A stretch of 64,000 nt of DNA from Pseudomonas nicosulfuronedens (GCF_005877905.1 NZ_SWDV01000037.1:1-64000), one strand, 5' to 3'; counted from the stretch's first letter, positions 1 through 8,171 are shown. Notes: generated by a model from the sequence alone, not told the origin. Numbers and translations: made by a program.

Positions 1-2
1 GC

Positions 3-78
3 GTCCCCTTCGTCTAGTGGCCTAGGACACCGCCCTTTCACGGCGGTAACAGGGGTTCGAGTCCCCTAGGGGACGCCA
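3..78 (+). tRNA. tRNA-Glu (UUC)
   Basis: Complete cloverleaf with encoded CCA. The acceptor arm GTCCCCT (3-9) pairs with AGGGGAC (68-74), followed by discriminator G and CCA. The anticodon stem CCGCC/GGCGG encloses the loop CTTTCAC, so the anticodon is TTC at 37-39. It is probably the last gene of a tRNA cluster starting outside the window, since a strong terminator follows. Confidence 0.97.
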
Positions 79-103
79 TTTTTATCGCTCTGCGATGCCT
101 ATA

Positions 104-136
104 GGGCCACTGAGAATTTCAGTGGCCCTTTTGTTT
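104..136 (+). terminator. Rho-independent terminator after tRNA-Glu
   Basis: Inverted arms GGGCCACTGA (104-113) and TCAGTGGCCC (119-128) with a short loop, followed by a run of T interrupted by one G. It ends the tRNA transcript. Confidence 0.9.
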
Positions 137-196
137 TTTATCCCTCCAGAAAGTTGTCCTCCGACCAGTGGTCGCGCTTTCTGCTTGCTGATTTTT

Positions 197-224
197 ATTA
201 TGAGAATAATATTCTCTCCATAAT
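197..224. promoter_or_regulatory. Palindromic operator candidate upstream of the TetR gene
   Basis: GAGAATA (202-208), one base, then TATTCTC (210-216) form a perfect 7-bp dyad. An outer ATTATG...CATAAT pair (197-202 and 219-224) has a slightly shifted centre. The dyad lies 30 bases before the TetR start in an AT-rich stretch, the usual place for autoregulation. That TetR is the binder is inferred from position only. Confidence 0.5.
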
Positions 225-247
225 ATTTTTCGAGCGAGAGGCCAACC

Positions 248-787
248 ATGAGCGACAAGAAAGCCCAGACCCGTGAACGCATACTCTCCGCCGCCACCAG
301 TGCATTGCTGCAGCACGGGCCGGTCGGCCCCAGCGTGGGCGAGGTGATGTCGGCGGCGGGTCTGACGGTGGGCGGCTTCTATTCGCACTTCGAGAGCAAG
401 GACGCGCTGATGCTGGAGGCGTTCCGCCAATTGCTCGCCAAGCGCCGCGAGGGGCTCAAGCGTTTCGATCCGAAACTGAGCTTTGCCGAGCGTCGCGCGT
501 TGACCGCGCAGTTCTACCTGTCGCGCAAGCATCGCGATAGCGAAGAAGAGGGCTGTCCGATCCCCAGTTCGCTGAACGAAGTGGCGAATCTGCCGGAGGC
601 CTTTCGCCAGACCCTGGAAGAGCACGTGGAGTTGATGGTCGCGGCGCTGGCCGGCCGCCCCGAGGAAATCGACACCGTGCTCAGCGACATGGCCCTGATG
701 ATTGGTGGATTGGCGCTGGCCCGAGCCCTCGGCGACGGCGACCTGTCCGATCGTGTCCTGCGTGCCGCGAAGAAAGCGGTGATCTGA
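248..787 (+). CDS. TetR-family transcriptional regulator
   Basis: 179 residues. The N-terminal helix-turn-helix spans about residues 8-54, with the TetR recognition-helix pattern GLTVGGFYSHFESKDAL at 39-55. The C-terminal ligand domain contains GCPIPSSLNE with Cys103. In some relatives, such as the NemR and AcuR types, a cysteine near here senses electrophiles or acrylate-like ligands; whether that applies here is not known. The stop is 13 bases before the alpha/beta hydrolase start, so the two genes form an operon and the hydrolase is the obvious target. The AT-rich dyad at 202-216 is the probable operator. The ligand is unknown. Confidence 0.92.
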   Translation: MSDKKAQTRERILSAATSALLQHGPVGPSVGEVMSAAGLTVGGFYSHFESKDALMLEAFRQLLAKRREGLKRFDPKLSFAERRALTAQFYLSRKHRDSEEEGCPIPSSLNEVANLPEAFRQTLEEHVELMVAALAGRPEEIDTVLSDMALMIGGLALARALGDGDLSDRVLRAAKKAVI

Positions 788-800
788 GGAGGTACGTCGA

Positions 801-1640
801 ATGAGCAGTCTGAACTGGGTTCGAGGCATCAATGCCACCCTGGGCCGCGTCGCGCCTCAGTGGGCGGCGGGGCGCATGCAGCAACTGTTCGTGACGCCCA
901 ACGAGCATGCGCCGCGCGATTGGGAGTTGCCGCTGTTGGCCAGCTCCGAACGGGTCACCTTGCGCTTCGGCCTGTCGGCGCTGCGCTGGGGCGAAGGGCC
1001 TGCCGTGCTGCTGATGCATGGCTGGGAGGGGCGTCCGACCCAGTTCGCCACGCTGATCGAGCATCTGGTCGGCGCCGGTTATGGCGTGATCGCCCTCGAT
1101 GGGCCTGGCCACGGCCGCTCGCCGGGCCAGGAAGCGGACATCGTGCTGTTCGCACGCGCCCTACTCGAAGCGGCCGGCGAGCTGCCGCCGTTACGCGCCG
1201 TGATCGGCCATTCCATGGGCGGCGCCAGCGCCTTGCTGGCTACCCAGATGGGGCTGCGCACCGAGACCTTGGTGAGCATCGGCGCCCCGAGCAATGTGCT
1301 CGGCGTGCTGCGAGGTTTCTCCAAGGTGGTCGGTTTGCCGCCGGTCGCGCGCTCGCGCTTCATCCGTATGATCGAGAGCCGCGCGGGAATCGCCGCCAAG
1401 CAGCTGGATGTGTCGCGCTACCAGCTGGACTTCCCCGGCCTGGTGGTGCACGCCGAGGATGACCGGTACGTGCGGGTCAGCGAGGCGACGGCCATTCATG
1501 AGGCTTGGCCGCAGAGCCGGTTGCTGCATCTGGCCGAAGGCGGGCATCACCGCGTGCTGGCAGACCCTGCGGTCATCGATGCGATTCTGGAGTTGTTGGA
1601 GGCGGTCGAGGAGCCGCTACCGCTGGCGCTGGTCTCCTGA
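801..1640 (+). CDS. Alpha/beta-fold hydrolase
   Basis: 279 residues with a complete catalytic triad: nucleophile Ser138 in GHSMGG, acid Asp220 or Asp221 in HAEDDRYV, and His249 or His250 in GGHHRVL. The oxyanion region is LLMHGWEG at about 71-78. There is no signal peptide, so it is cytoplasmic. The start is supported by GAGGAGGT a few bases upstream. It follows the TetR gene by 13 bases and is probably repressed by it. The core resembles carboxylesterases and lysophospholipase-like enzymes, but substrate specificity cannot be told. A terminator follows at once. Confidence 0.9.
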   Translation: MSSLNWVRGINATLGRVAPQWAAGRMQQLFVTPNEHAPRDWELPLLASSERVTLRFGLSALRWGEGPAVLLMHGWEGRPTQFATLIEHLVGAGYGVIALDGPGHGRSPGQEADIVLFARALLEAAGELPPLRAVIGHSMGGASALLATQMGLRTETLVSIGAPSNVLGVLRGFSKVVGLPPVARSRFIRMIESRAGIAAKQLDVSRYQLDFPGLVVHAEDDRYVRVSEATAIHEAWPQSRLLHLAEGGHHRVLADPAVIDAILELLEAVEEPLPLALVS

Positions 1641-1659
1641 GTCATTCACCACCCTGATA

Positions 1660-1684
1660 ACGGCGGCCAGAGGCCGCCGTTTTC
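1660..1684 (+). terminator. Rho-independent terminator
   Basis: ACGGCGGCC (1660-1668), loop AGA, GGCCGCCGT (1672-1680), then a short T run. It ends the TetR-hydrolase operon. Confidence 0.85.
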
Positions 1685-1807
1685 GTTCCATGATGGCCCG
1701 TTGCGGGTCGTCAGGCCCGGCGCGCTGGCGTAGACTTTCGGGCATTTCCGGCCACCCCGGCCTGGGCGCGAGGTCTTGCGCACGCGGGTGGTCGATTGGG
1801 GGAAAGC

Positions 1808-2458
1808 ATGAATCTGTCGCTGGATTGGGTGCTGCAGAAGGCGCGCCCGGTCATGCCGGTATTGGTGATCGATGATGTGGCGCTGGCGGGTGACCTGGCT
1901 CGCGCCTTGTACGACGGCGGTGTGCGGGTGCTGGAAGTGACCCTGCGTACACCACAGGCGCTGGATGCGGTGGCCGAGATTCGCCGCGAGTTGCCGGAAA
2001 TGGTCGTGGGCGCCGGTACGCTGATCCACACCGAGCAGTTCCAGGAGGCCCGTGATGCCGGTGCGCAGTTCGCTGTCAGCCCTGGCTGCACGCCGCGGCT
2101 GGTGGCCGCCGCCGACGATGCGAAGCTGCCGTTCCTGCCGGGCGTGATGACGCCTTCCGAGGTGCTGGTGGCGCTGGAGTACGGTTACCGCTCGCTGAAG
2201 CTCTTCCCGGCCGACGGCAACGCCGCGATCAAGATGCTCAAGAGCCTCAAGGCGCCATTCGCCGGCATCCGCTTCTGCCCGACTGGCGGCATCACCCAGG
2301 AAAATCTGATCAACGTGCTGCGCCTGCCCAATGTCGCCTGCGTCGGCGGCACCTGGATCGCGCCGCCCAGCCTGGTTCGCGCTCGCGCCTGGGACCAGAT
2401 CACTCAATTGGCCAGCGAAGCCTGTGCGCTGGCCGCAAGCCTGGAGCATGCTTCATGA
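1808..2458 (+). CDS. eda: 2-dehydro-3-deoxy-phosphogluconate (KDPG) aldolase family protein
   Basis: 216 residues, the usual KDPG/KHG aldolase length. Schiff-base Lys131 sits in SLKLFPADGN and general base Glu43 in VLEVTLRTP; the phosphate-binding CPTGGI and the GGTWI loop are also present. The family cleaves KDPG to pyruvate and glyceraldehyde 3-phosphate in the Entner-Doudoroff pathway. The ATG at 1808 is preferred over an in-frame TTG at 1796 because GGGGGAAA lies directly before it. Pseudomonas normally has another eda in the zwf-pgl cluster, so this copy may serve KHG or another 2-keto-3-deoxy sugar acid. It overlaps the thioesterase gene by ATGA. Confidence 0.88.
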   Translation: MNLSLDWVLQKARPVMPVLVIDDVALAGDLARALYDGGVRVLEVTLRTPQALDAVAEIRRELPEMVVGAGTLIHTEQFQEARDAGAQFAVSPGCTPRLVAAADDAKLPFLPGVMTPSEVLVALEYGYRSLKLFPADGNAAIKMLKSLKAPFAGIRFCPTGGITQENLINVLRLPNVACVGGTWIAPPSLVRARAWDQITQLASEACALAASLEHAS

Positions 2459-2910
2459 GTTGGCAGTTGCCCGATCCGTTCGTCATCGACATCGAGGTCA
2501 AGTCCGAGGACATCGACGGCCTCGGCCATGCCAACAATGCCGTCTACGTCAGTTGGCTGGAGCGCTGCGCCTGGCGCCACTCCCAGAGCCTGGGGCTGGA
2601 CCTGGCCGAGTACCGCCGGCTGGATCGCGCCATGGCCGTGGTGCGCCACGAGGTGGACTACCTCGCCGCCGCCTACGAAGGTGAGCAGCTGCAACTGGCG
2701 ACCTGGATCGTCCAGTCCGATCAGCGCCTGAAGATGACTCGTCACTTCCAGCTGGTGCGTCCGGCGGATGCGCTGACCCTGCTGCGCGCACAGACCACCT
2801 TCGTCTGCATCGAGCTGTCCAGCGGCAGGCCCAAGCGCATGCCGGTGGAGTTCATCGAAGGCTACGGCCGCGCGTTGCTCTCCCCGGAAGCCGTGGCTGC
2901 TGGCGCGTGA
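2455..2910 (+). CDS. Acyl-CoA thioesterase, hotdog fold (4HBT/YbgC-like)
   Basis: 151 residues. The 4HBT signature [18 protein letters not shown] (about residues 19-36) has the catalytic Asp19/Asp21 region and the GHANN turn that begins the long hotdog helix. Members hydrolyse acyl-CoA or 4-hydroxybenzoyl-CoA thioesters in the cytoplasm, often as dimers or tetramers. The start codon overlaps the aldolase stop (ATGA), so translation is probably coupled. The chemical link to the aldolase is unclear and may be only positional. Substrate unknown. Confidence 0.88.
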   Translation: MSWQLPDPFVIDIEVKSEDIDGLGHANNAVYVSWLERCAWRHSQSLGLDLAEYRRLDRAMAVVRHEVDYLAAAYEGEQLQLATWIVQSDQRLKMTRHFQLVRPADALTLLRAQTTFVCIELSSGRPKRMPVEFIEGYGRALLSPEAVAAGA

Positions 2911-2916
2911 TCCGTC

Positions 2917-2942
2917 GCGCCGCGCTTTTCCCGGCGCGGCGC
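2917..2942 (+). terminator. GC-rich hairpin between thioesterase and dusC
   Basis: Perfect 9-bp stem GCGCCGCGC (2917-2925)/GCGCGGCGC (2934-2942) with an 8-base loop and no T tract, so termination would be weak. A -10-like TACAAT lies just downstream at 2949, which may start the dusC transcript. Confidence 0.45.
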
Positions 2943-2986
2943 ATTCCCTACAATCCGCGGCCTTCTTCATTGCCCGAGATTCCTCC

Positions 2987-3946
2987 GTGCAGATCGCCCT
3001 GGCCCCGATGGAGGGGCTGGTAGATGACATCCTCCGCGATGTGCTGACCCGCGTCGGCGGCATCGACTGGTGCGTCACCGAATTCATCCGCATCAACGAC
3101 CGATTGCTGCCGCCGTCGTCGTTCCTGGCGCTCGCCCCGGAACTGGCCCATGGCAGCCGTACTCGTGCCGGCGTGCCGATGCGTGTGCAATTGCTCGGAT
3201 CGGACCCGCAACTGCTGGCGGAAAACGCCGTGCAGGCCTGTGAGCTGGGGGCTCCGGTGATCGACCTGAACTTCGGTTGCCCGGCCAAGACGGTGAATCG
3301 CTCCCGCGGCGGTGCCGTGCTGCTGAAGGAACCCGAGCTGATGTTCAGCATCATCGAGGCCGTGCGCCGCGCGGTGCCCGCGCATATCCCCGTGACCTCG
3401 AAAATGCGCCTGGGCTACGACAGCCCGGACGGCGCCATCGACTGTGCCCGCGCCTTGGCCGACGCCGGTTCCGCCCATGTGGTGGTGCATGCGCGGACCA
3501 AGGCCGACGGCTACAAGCCGCCGGCGCATTGGGAGTGGGTGGCAAAAGTCGCCGAGGCGGTGAAGGTTCCGGTATTCGCCAACGGCGAAGTTTGGACCCT
3601 CGAGGATTACCACCGTTGCCGTTCCATCAGCGGCGTGGCGGACATCATGCTCGGTCGCGGGCTGGTTTCCCGCCCGGACCTCGCCCGGCAGATCGCCGCC
3701 TGGCGCGATGGCCGCGAGGTGGTGCCGATGCCGTGGTCGGAGGTGCGTGTGCTGCTCGACGACTTCTGGCGTCAGGCTCGGCGCAAGCTGGCACCGCGTT
3801 ATGCGCCGGGGCGCCTGAAGCAATGGCTGGGCATGCTCACCCGCAGCTATCCCGAAGCCGTGGAATTGTTCGCCCAGGTGCGCCGCGAGCATGACTGCGA
3901 AGTGCTCGACCGGATGCTGCAGGTCGAGATCGAAGTCGCCGCCTGA
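2987..3946 (+). CDS. dusC: tRNA-dihydrouridine(16) synthase DusC
   Basis: 319 residues, GTG start. It is an FMN-dependent TIM-barrel enzyme that reduces uridine in the tRNA D-loop. It begins with the Dus motif LAPMEGLVD; catalytic Cys98 is in [15 protein letters not shown], followed by SKMRLGY and the FMN-binding VHARTK and FANGE segments. The [11 protein letters not shown] segment near residue 32 and the length of about 315 residues fit the DusC subgroup (position 16) better than DusA or DusB. It stands alone on the plus strand. Confidence 0.93.
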   Translation: MQIALAPMEGLVDDILRDVLTRVGGIDWCVTEFIRINDRLLPPSSFLALAPELAHGSRTRAGVPMRVQLLGSDPQLLAENAVQACELGAPVIDLNFGCPAKTVNRSRGGAVLLKEPELMFSIIEAVRRAVPAHIPVTSKMRLGYDSPDGAIDCARALADAGSAHVVVHARTKADGYKPPAHWEWVAKVAEAVKVPVFANGEVWTLEDYHRCRSISGVADIMLGRGLVSRPDLARQIAAWRDGREVVPMPWSEVRVLLDDFWRQARRKLAPRYAPGRLKQWLGMLTRSYPEAVELFAQVRREHDCEVLDRMLQVEIEVAA

Positions 3947-3974
3947 CTCCCATTGGCTGGAAACCGCTGAAACG

Positions 3975-4017
3975 CCCTCTCCCTAACCCTCTCCCTTCAG
4001 GGGGGTTAGGGAAAGGG
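3975..4017. repeat. CCCTCTCCCTAACCC inverted repeat
   Basis: CCCTCTCCCTAACCC (3975-3989) and GGGTTAGGGAAAGGG (4003-4017) are nearly perfect inverted arms. This kind of CCCTAACCC palindrome is a common intergenic repeat in GC-rich Pseudomonas. Here it sits between the convergent dusC and SDR genes and may help end transcription. Confidence 0.6.
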
Positions 4018-4045
4018 GCTCTGGCGGAGGCAGGGATCGGTGAGG

Positions 4046-4069
4046 TTCGCGAGCAAGCTCGCTCCTACA
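4046..4069 (+). repeat. Solitary REP element
   Basis: A 24-base copy of the Pseudomonas REP sequence with the internal palindrome GCGAGC-AA-GCTCGC. The same sequence occurs as inverted pairs at 32833, 52495, 56364 and 57785. This is the only unpaired copy I found. Confidence 0.9.
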
Positions 4070-4094
4070 AAATCGTGTTCCGTCACGCCGCGAA

Positions 4095-4841
4095 TCAGCG
4101 CCCGCCGCTGACGTCGACAAAGCTGCCGGTTGAGTAGCTGGACTCGTCCGAGGCCAGGAACAGGATGGCCCGCGCCACTTCTTCCGCCTCACCGCCGCGC
4201 CCCAGCGGGATCGCCGCTTGCAGGCGCTCCACGCGCCCCGGCTCGCCGCCGCTGGCGTGAATCTCGGTCTTGATCAGCCCCGGTCGCACGGCATTCACTC
4301 GAATGCCTTCGCCCGCCACTTCCTTGGCCAGGCCGATGGTCAGGCTGTCCACCGCGCCCTTGGCGGCGGCATAGTCGATGTACTCATTGGGTGAGCCCAG
4401 TCGTGAGGCCATGGACGAGACGTTGACGATGCTTCCGCCGTCGCCGCCATGTTTGTGCGCCATGCGTTTCACTGCTTCGCGACAGCAGAGGAAGGTGCCG
4501 GTGACGTTCACTGCGAACACCCGCTGCAGGCGTGCTACGTCCATGTCCTCCAGGAGCATCTGGCGTTCGAGGATGCCGGCGTTGTTCACCAGCACGTCGA
4601 GACGGCCGAAGGCTTTGTCGACTTCGCCGAACAGGCGCAGCACGTCGTTTTCGCACGACACATCAGCGGCAAAGGCGCGCGCAGTGCCACCGGCCGCCGA
4701 GATCTGCGCTACCAGCGCTGCCGCGGCCTCACGTTCGCGGCGGTAGGCGAGTGCCAGGGCATAGCCGCGCTCGGCGGCGAGCAGCGCGGTGGCGGCGCCG
4801 ATGCCGCGGCTGGCGCCGGTGATGAGCATGACGGGTTGCAT
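4095..4841 (-). CDS. SDR-family NAD(P)-dependent oxidoreductase
   Basis: 248 residues, classical short-chain dehydrogenase. The cofactor loop GASRGIG is at 9-15 and NNAG at 86-89. The catalytic residues are Ser142/143, Tyr157 and Lys161 (YAAAK), and the family C-terminus FVDVSGGR is present. The Arg-rich YRRERE after strand 2 (about 33-38) suggests NADP preference. It resembles 3-oxoacyl-ACP reductase and glucose-dehydrogenase-like SDRs, and the substrate is unknown. It is monocistronic and divergent from ibpA; its 5' end lies just across from the sigma-32 promoter of ibpA. Confidence 0.9.
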   Translation of the reverse strand: MQPVMLITGASRGIGAATALLAAERGYALALAYRREREAAAALVAQISAAGGTARAFAADVSCENDVLRLFGEVDKAFGRLDVLVNNAGILERQMLLEDMDVARLQRVFAVNVTGTFLCCREAVKRMAHKHGGDGGSIVNVSSMASRLGSPNEYIDYAAAKGAVDSLTIGLAKEVAGEGIRVNAVRPGLIKTEIHASGGEPGRVERLQAAIPLGRGGEAEEVARAILFLASDESSYSTGSFVDVSGGR

Positions 4842-4867
4842 GGGCGAATCCTTTTTGCGAGACGGGG

Positions 4868-4895
4868 CTTGAAACGGGTATTGCCATCCCTATCT
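4868..4895 (+). promoter_or_regulatory. Sigma-32 heat-shock promoter of ibpA
   Basis: The -35 CTTGAAA (4868-4874) matches the sigma-32 consensus exactly. After 13 bases comes CCCTATCT (4888-4895), close to the -10 consensus CCCCATNT. It lies 94 bases before the start codon, which leaves room for the thermometer leader. Confidence 0.85.
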
Positions 4896-4931
4896 ATGTC
4901 CCTGCGGGAGGCCGAAGACGGGTCCCGCGCC

Positions 4932-4991
4932 GGAGCTCTGAAGACAGGCTCCAAATCATACCTTGCTGAAATTTTCAGGAGATTCGCAATG
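4932..4991 (+). promoter_or_regulatory. ROSE-type RNA thermometer in the ibpA leader
   Basis: The last hairpin masks the ribosome-binding site. UUGCUGAA (4963-4970) pairs with UUCAGGAG (4974-4981), leaving the diagnostic G-G mismatch (G4965 with G4979) opposite the Shine-Dalgarno AGGAG, with a loop of three bases. U(U/C)GCU facing AGGAG is the signature of ROSE elements. A second hairpin lies upstream: GGAGC(U)CUG, loop AAGA, CAGGCUCC (4932-4952). At low temperature it should block translation; heat melts the weak A-U and G-G pairs. Confidence 0.88.
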
Positions 4992-5435
4992 AGCAACGTC
5001 CTTTCCCTCGCCCCGCTGTTCCGCCAGTCCGTCGGCTTCGATCGCTTCAACGATCTGTTCGAATCCGCCCTGCGCAGTGAAAGCGGCAGTTCCTACCCGC
5101 CCTACAACGTCGAGAAGCATGGTGACGACCAGTACCGCATCGTCATCGCCGCTGCCGGCCTGCAGGAGGAAGACCTGGAGCTGCAAGTGGAGCGCGGCGT
5201 GCTGACCGTCAACGGCGGCAAGCGCGAGAAGGCTTCCGAGAGTGTCACCTACCTGCACCAGGGCATCGCCCAGCGCGCCTTCAAGCTGTCGTTCCGCCTC
5301 GCCGACCACATCGAGGTCCAGGGCGCGTCGCTGAAGAACGGCCTGCTGAGCGTCGAGCTGGTACGTATCGTTCCGGAAGAGGCCAAGCCCAAGCGGATCG
5401 CCATCAACGGCCAGCGCCCGGCCATCGAAGGCTGA
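4989..5435 (+). CDS. ibpA: Small heat-shock protein IbpA (Hsp20)
   Basis: 148 residues. It has the alpha-crystallin domain at about 33-125, the conserved YPPYNVEK start of that domain near residue 37, and the GLLSVEL (GxLxVxL) motif before the C-terminal extension. It is an ATP-independent holdase that binds unfolded proteins in the cytoplasm. The ATG at 4989 is chosen because AGGAG is at 4977-4981. A much longer in-frame ORF extends upstream but has no coding character and crosses the promoter. Control is double: a sigma-32 promoter and a ROSE thermometer. Confidence 0.96.
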   Translation: MSNVLSLAPLFRQSVGFDRFNDLFESALRSESGSSYPPYNVEKHGDDQYRIVIAAAGLQEEDLELQVERGVLTVNGGKREKASESVTYLHQGIAQRAFKLSFRLADHIEVQGASLKNGLLSVELVRIVPEEAKPKRIAINGQRPAIEG

Positions 5436-5475
5436 GCAGCGTCCCGGCACTAGCCGGGAGGTAGCCGCAAACAAG

Positions 5476-5508
5476 AACGCCCGCCTCGAAAGAGGCGGGC
5501 GTTTTCTT
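5476..5508. terminator. Bidirectional Rho-independent terminator
   Basis: AACGCCCGCCTC (5476-5487), tetraloop GAAA, GAGGCGGGCGTT (5492-5503) and then T-rich sequence. A-rich bases on the other side also let it serve the convergent transporter gene. Confidence 0.9.
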
Positions 5509-5523
5509 ATTCAGATGGCCTGA

Positions 5524-6585
5524 TCAGGCGTTCTGGCCCATCGGTGCCGAGCGATTGCGCCACCAGGCGACGACGATGGCTGCCATCAGCACGAAACCCA
5601 GGTAGCCCATGGCTGGGTAGACCAGCCCCACCAGCTTGACGAAACCGACCTGGCTGGCGACGAAGGCGAGTACTACGGCGACCACGGTTGCCACGCGGAA
5701 GGGTACGCCGTAGGCGGCGCAGCGCGCGGCCAATGTATAGGCGAATCCGCTGGTGGTGCAGTACAGCTTCACCAGCAGCAGGGCGAGCATCACGTCGCCG
5801 AACCAGGGGGCGATGTTGTTGCTCAGCAGCAGGGTGGGGATGGCGCTGCCGCCGATCACGTCGATCTGCACCAGCATCACCAGGGCCATCGCAAGGATCA
5901 GCACGCCGACGCCGATGCCGCCGAATACACCGCCCAGCGCAGCCGTACGCAGGTTGGCCACGCTGCCGCCCATCACTACCACGGCAGCCGCAGTGGCGGC
6001 GACGTTGTAGGAAACATAGAGCAGCGCGCCGAGCAGCCAGTTGGGCGCCGGATGCGGCACGGCCAGGGCGATCTGCTCCAGCTCCGCCAGCGGCTTGTGA
6101 ATATGCGTCAGGGCGTAGATGGCGATGATCGCCACGATGATCATCAGCACCGGGGTGATCAGGCTCATCAGGGTGATCACCCGCTTCAGGCCCAGGCACA
6201 CGGTGATGATGGTCAGCACGCCGAGGACGATGCCGCCGATGGAGTGACCGATGCCCAGTTGCTGTTCGAAGGACGAATTCGCACCGGCGAACATGACCAC
6301 CATGGTGCCGAACAGGAAGAAGGTCAGCATCAGGTCGACCACGCGGCCCAGCGGCTTGCCACAGATGAACTCCATGGCTTCCTTGTGCGACTGGGTCTGC
6401 AGGCGGCTGCCGATCTGGTAGAGGTTCATCAGCAGGAAGGCGAACAGCGCCAGCGCCACCAGGGCACCGGCCAGGCCCATGATGCCGAAGCCGCCGAAGA
6501 ACTGGAGGATCTCCTGGCCCGAGGCGAAGCCGACGCCTACTACCAGGCCGATGTAGGCCCCGCCGAGCTTGAGACTGGTTTTCAT
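5524..6585 (-). CDS. YkvI-family membrane transporter (LeuT-fold type)
   Basis: 353 residues and very hydrophobic, with about ten membrane segments. The N-terminus GGAYIGLVVGVGFASGQEIL contains the unwound-helix glycine pattern typical of COG3949/YkvI proteins, which are distant relatives of LeuT-type amino-acid and sodium symporters. It is last in a three-gene run with the amino-acid dehydrogenase and RidA (58-base gap to RidA). That context suggests uptake of the amino acid or amine that the dehydrogenase oxidises. No YkvI substrate is well established, so this is inference. Confidence 0.85.
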   Translation of the reverse strand: MKTSLKLGGAYIGLVVGVGFASGQEILQFFGGFGIMGLAGALVALALFAFLLMNLYQIGSRLQTQSHKEAMEFICGKPLGRVVDLMLTFFLFGTMVVMFAGANSSFEQQLGIGHSIGGIVLGVLTIITVCLGLKRVITLMSLITPVLMIIVAIIAIYALTHIHKPLAELEQIALAVPHPAPNWLLGALLYVSYNVAATAAAVVVMGGSVANLRTAALGGVFGGIGVGVLILAMALVMLVQIDVIGGSAIPTLLLSNNIAPWFGDVMLALLLVKLYCTTSGFAYTLAARCAAYGVPFRVATVVAVVLAFVASQVGFVKLVGLVYPAMGYLGFVLMAAIVVAWWRNRSAPMGQNA

Positions 6586-6643
6586 GATCGAGACTCTGTT
6601 GTTGTTATGAGAGCGGCCCCGCTCGCGGCAGGGCCGAAAGGGG

Positions 6644-7018
6644 TCAGGCTTCGCCGACGTAGGCCTGGACTTCCACCTCGACGTCCACGCCCAGCGCCAG
6701 TGCCGACGCCACGCAGGAACGCACCGGCAGGCCCTGGTCGAAATAGCGCTTGTACACCTCGTTGAAGCCAGCGAAATGGGCCATGTCGGACAGCCACACG
6801 GTGGCCTTCACCACTTGGGAGTAGTTCGAGCCGCAGGCTTCCAGACTCTCGGCGATGCGGGTCATCACCGCTTCGGTCTGGGTCTGGATGTCGCCCTTTA
6901 CCACCTGGCCGTCCGCGGTCATCGGGATCTGCCCGGACAGGAACAGGAAACCGCCGGCCTTCACGGCGCGGGAGAAGGGGAAGGGCAGGGTGCTGGGGTA
7001 ACGCTGGATATCGCTCAT
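6644..7018 (-). CDS. RidA-family enamine/imine deaminase
   Basis: 124 residues, the normal YjgF/YER057c/UK114 length. The substrate-carboxylate-binding Arg100 is in LPVRSCVAS, and Cys102 and the C-terminal EVEVQAYVG strand are conserved. RidA proteins hydrolyse reactive 2-imino or enamine intermediates to keto acids and ammonia. It lies 20 bases downstream of a flavin amino-acid dehydrogenase that would make exactly such imines, so it probably clears its product. The start at 7018 has a GGAGA ribosome site; a longer upstream frame is the antisense shadow of the dehydrogenase. Confidence 0.93.
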   Translation of the reverse strand: MSDIQRYPSTLPFPFSRAVKAGGFLFLSGQIPMTADGQVVKGDIQTQTEAVMTRIAESLEACGSNYSQVVKATVWLSDMAHFAGFNEVYKRYFDQGLPVRSCVASALALGVDVEVEVQAYVGEA

Positions 7019-7038
7019 TCTAAGGTCTCCGGGGAAAC

Positions 7039-8151
7039 TCAACGCAGGCGCGCCGGGCTCAGGCGCTGGGGATCGACGCCTTCCTGGCGCAGGGGGTCGG
7101 GCAGTGGCTGGCCGAGCAGCAGCGATTGGGCCAGGCGCGAGACGCCATCGGCGGACTGGATGCCGTAGCCGCCCTGGGCGGCCAGCCAGAAGAACGCCGG
7201 GTTCTGCGCGTCCTGGCCGATCACCAGGTCGCCGTCGGCGACGAAGGAGCGCAGGCCGGCCCAGCTGTGGTTCGGTCGGCGAATCGCCAGGGTGGTGTGC
7301 TCTTCGATGTGGTACACGCCCAGGGCGATGTCGAGCTCCTCGGGCTGCACGTCCTGGGCTTGCACCGGATCGGCGTTGGCGGGTGAGCCGAGCAACTGGC
7401 CGGCGTCCGGCTTGAAGTAGAAGCTCTCGTCGATGCCGATCACCGCCGGCCAGCGGCTGATGTCCACACCATCGGGCGCCGGGAAGGTGAAGGCGGTGCG
7501 GCGACAAGGTTGCAGGCCGACCGGACGGATACCGCAGCGCTCGGCAACGTGATCGGCCCAGGCGCCGGCGGCGTTGACCAGTTGCGCGGCATGGACGGTT
7601 TCGCCCTGACTGAGTTCGAGCGTCCATGCGCCATCTGCATAGTCAGCGGACAGCAGCTCGCGGTTGCAACGTAGCTCGCCGCCGCTCTGGCGCAGCGCAC
7701 GCAGGTAGCCTTGGTGCAGGGCGTGCACGTCAAGGTCGCGGGCGTCCGGCTCGTAGAGGGCGCCGATGATGGCGTCGGCGCGAAGGCAGGGGAGGAACGC
7801 CAGCGCCTGTTCGGTGCTGATGCGTTCCACGCCGGGCGTGAACTGTGCCTGTCTGAGCAGTTCGACATGCTCCGGGCCGCCGACGTACAAGCAGCCGCGC
7901 GGGCTCAGGATCGGGTGTTCGCTGAAGCCCGCCGGCGGATTCTCGTAGAAGGCGCGGCTGGCACGGGTCAGCGCCTGGATCTGCGGCGTGCCGTAGGCCT
8001 CCATGAACATGGCGGCGGAGCGTCCGGTGGAGTGGTAGCCGGGCTGCTCTTCGCGCTCCAGCACCAGCACCTTGTGGGTCTCGCTCAGGCGGTAGGCGAG
8101 GGAGGTGCCGGCAATGCCGGCACCGATGATGACGAAATCGAAATGGCTCAC
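7039..8151 (-). CDS. FAD-dependent D-amino-acid dehydrogenase (DauA-like, DAO family)
   Basis: 370 residues. The Rossmann FAD motif GAGIAGTSLAYRL is at 10-22, followed by EREEQPGYHSTGRSAA at 32-47. By recall it is clearly homologous to Pseudomonas D-arginine dehydrogenase DauA (PA3863): the QPGYHSTGRSAA, NPPAGF.EHP, DESFY.KPDAG and WAGLRSFVADGDLV blocks match. Tyr53, the SFYFKP tyrosine and the GLRSF arginine (substrate carboxylate) are kept. DauA His48 is Met48 here, and DauA Glu87, which holds the guanidinium of D-Arg, is Cys87. The substrate is therefore probably not a basic D-amino acid. The product would be an imino acid, handled by RidA downstream. Confidence 0.88.
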   Translation of the reverse strand: MSHFDFVIIGAGIAGTSLAYRLSETHKVLVLEREEQPGYHSTGRSAAMFMEAYGTPQIQALTRASRAFYENPPAGFSEHPILSPRGCLYVGGPEHVELLRQAQFTPGVERISTEQALAFLPCLRADAIIGALYEPDARDLDVHALHQGYLRALRQSGGELRCNRELLSADYADGAWTLELSQGETVHAAQLVNAAGAWADHVAERCGIRPVGLQPCRRTAFTFPAPDGVDISRWPAVIGIDESFYFKPDAGQLLGSPANADPVQAQDVQPEELDIALGVYHIEEHTTLAIRRPNHSWAGLRSFVADGDLVIGQDAQNPAFFWLAAQGGYGIQSADGVSRLAQSLLLGQPLPDPLRQEGVDPQRLSPARLR

Positions 8152-8171
8152 TGCAAGGGCCTTCTGCAGAT

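Noticed and set aside
1796-1807. TTG start four codons before the KDPG aldolase ATG
   Set aside because: The purine-rich ribosome site lies between the TTG and the ATG at 1808, so it serves the ATG.
4449-4988. N-terminal extension of the ibpA frame
   Set aside because: Runs antisense through the SDR gene and across the sigma-32 promoter. The ATG at 4989 has the ribosome site and the family N-terminus.
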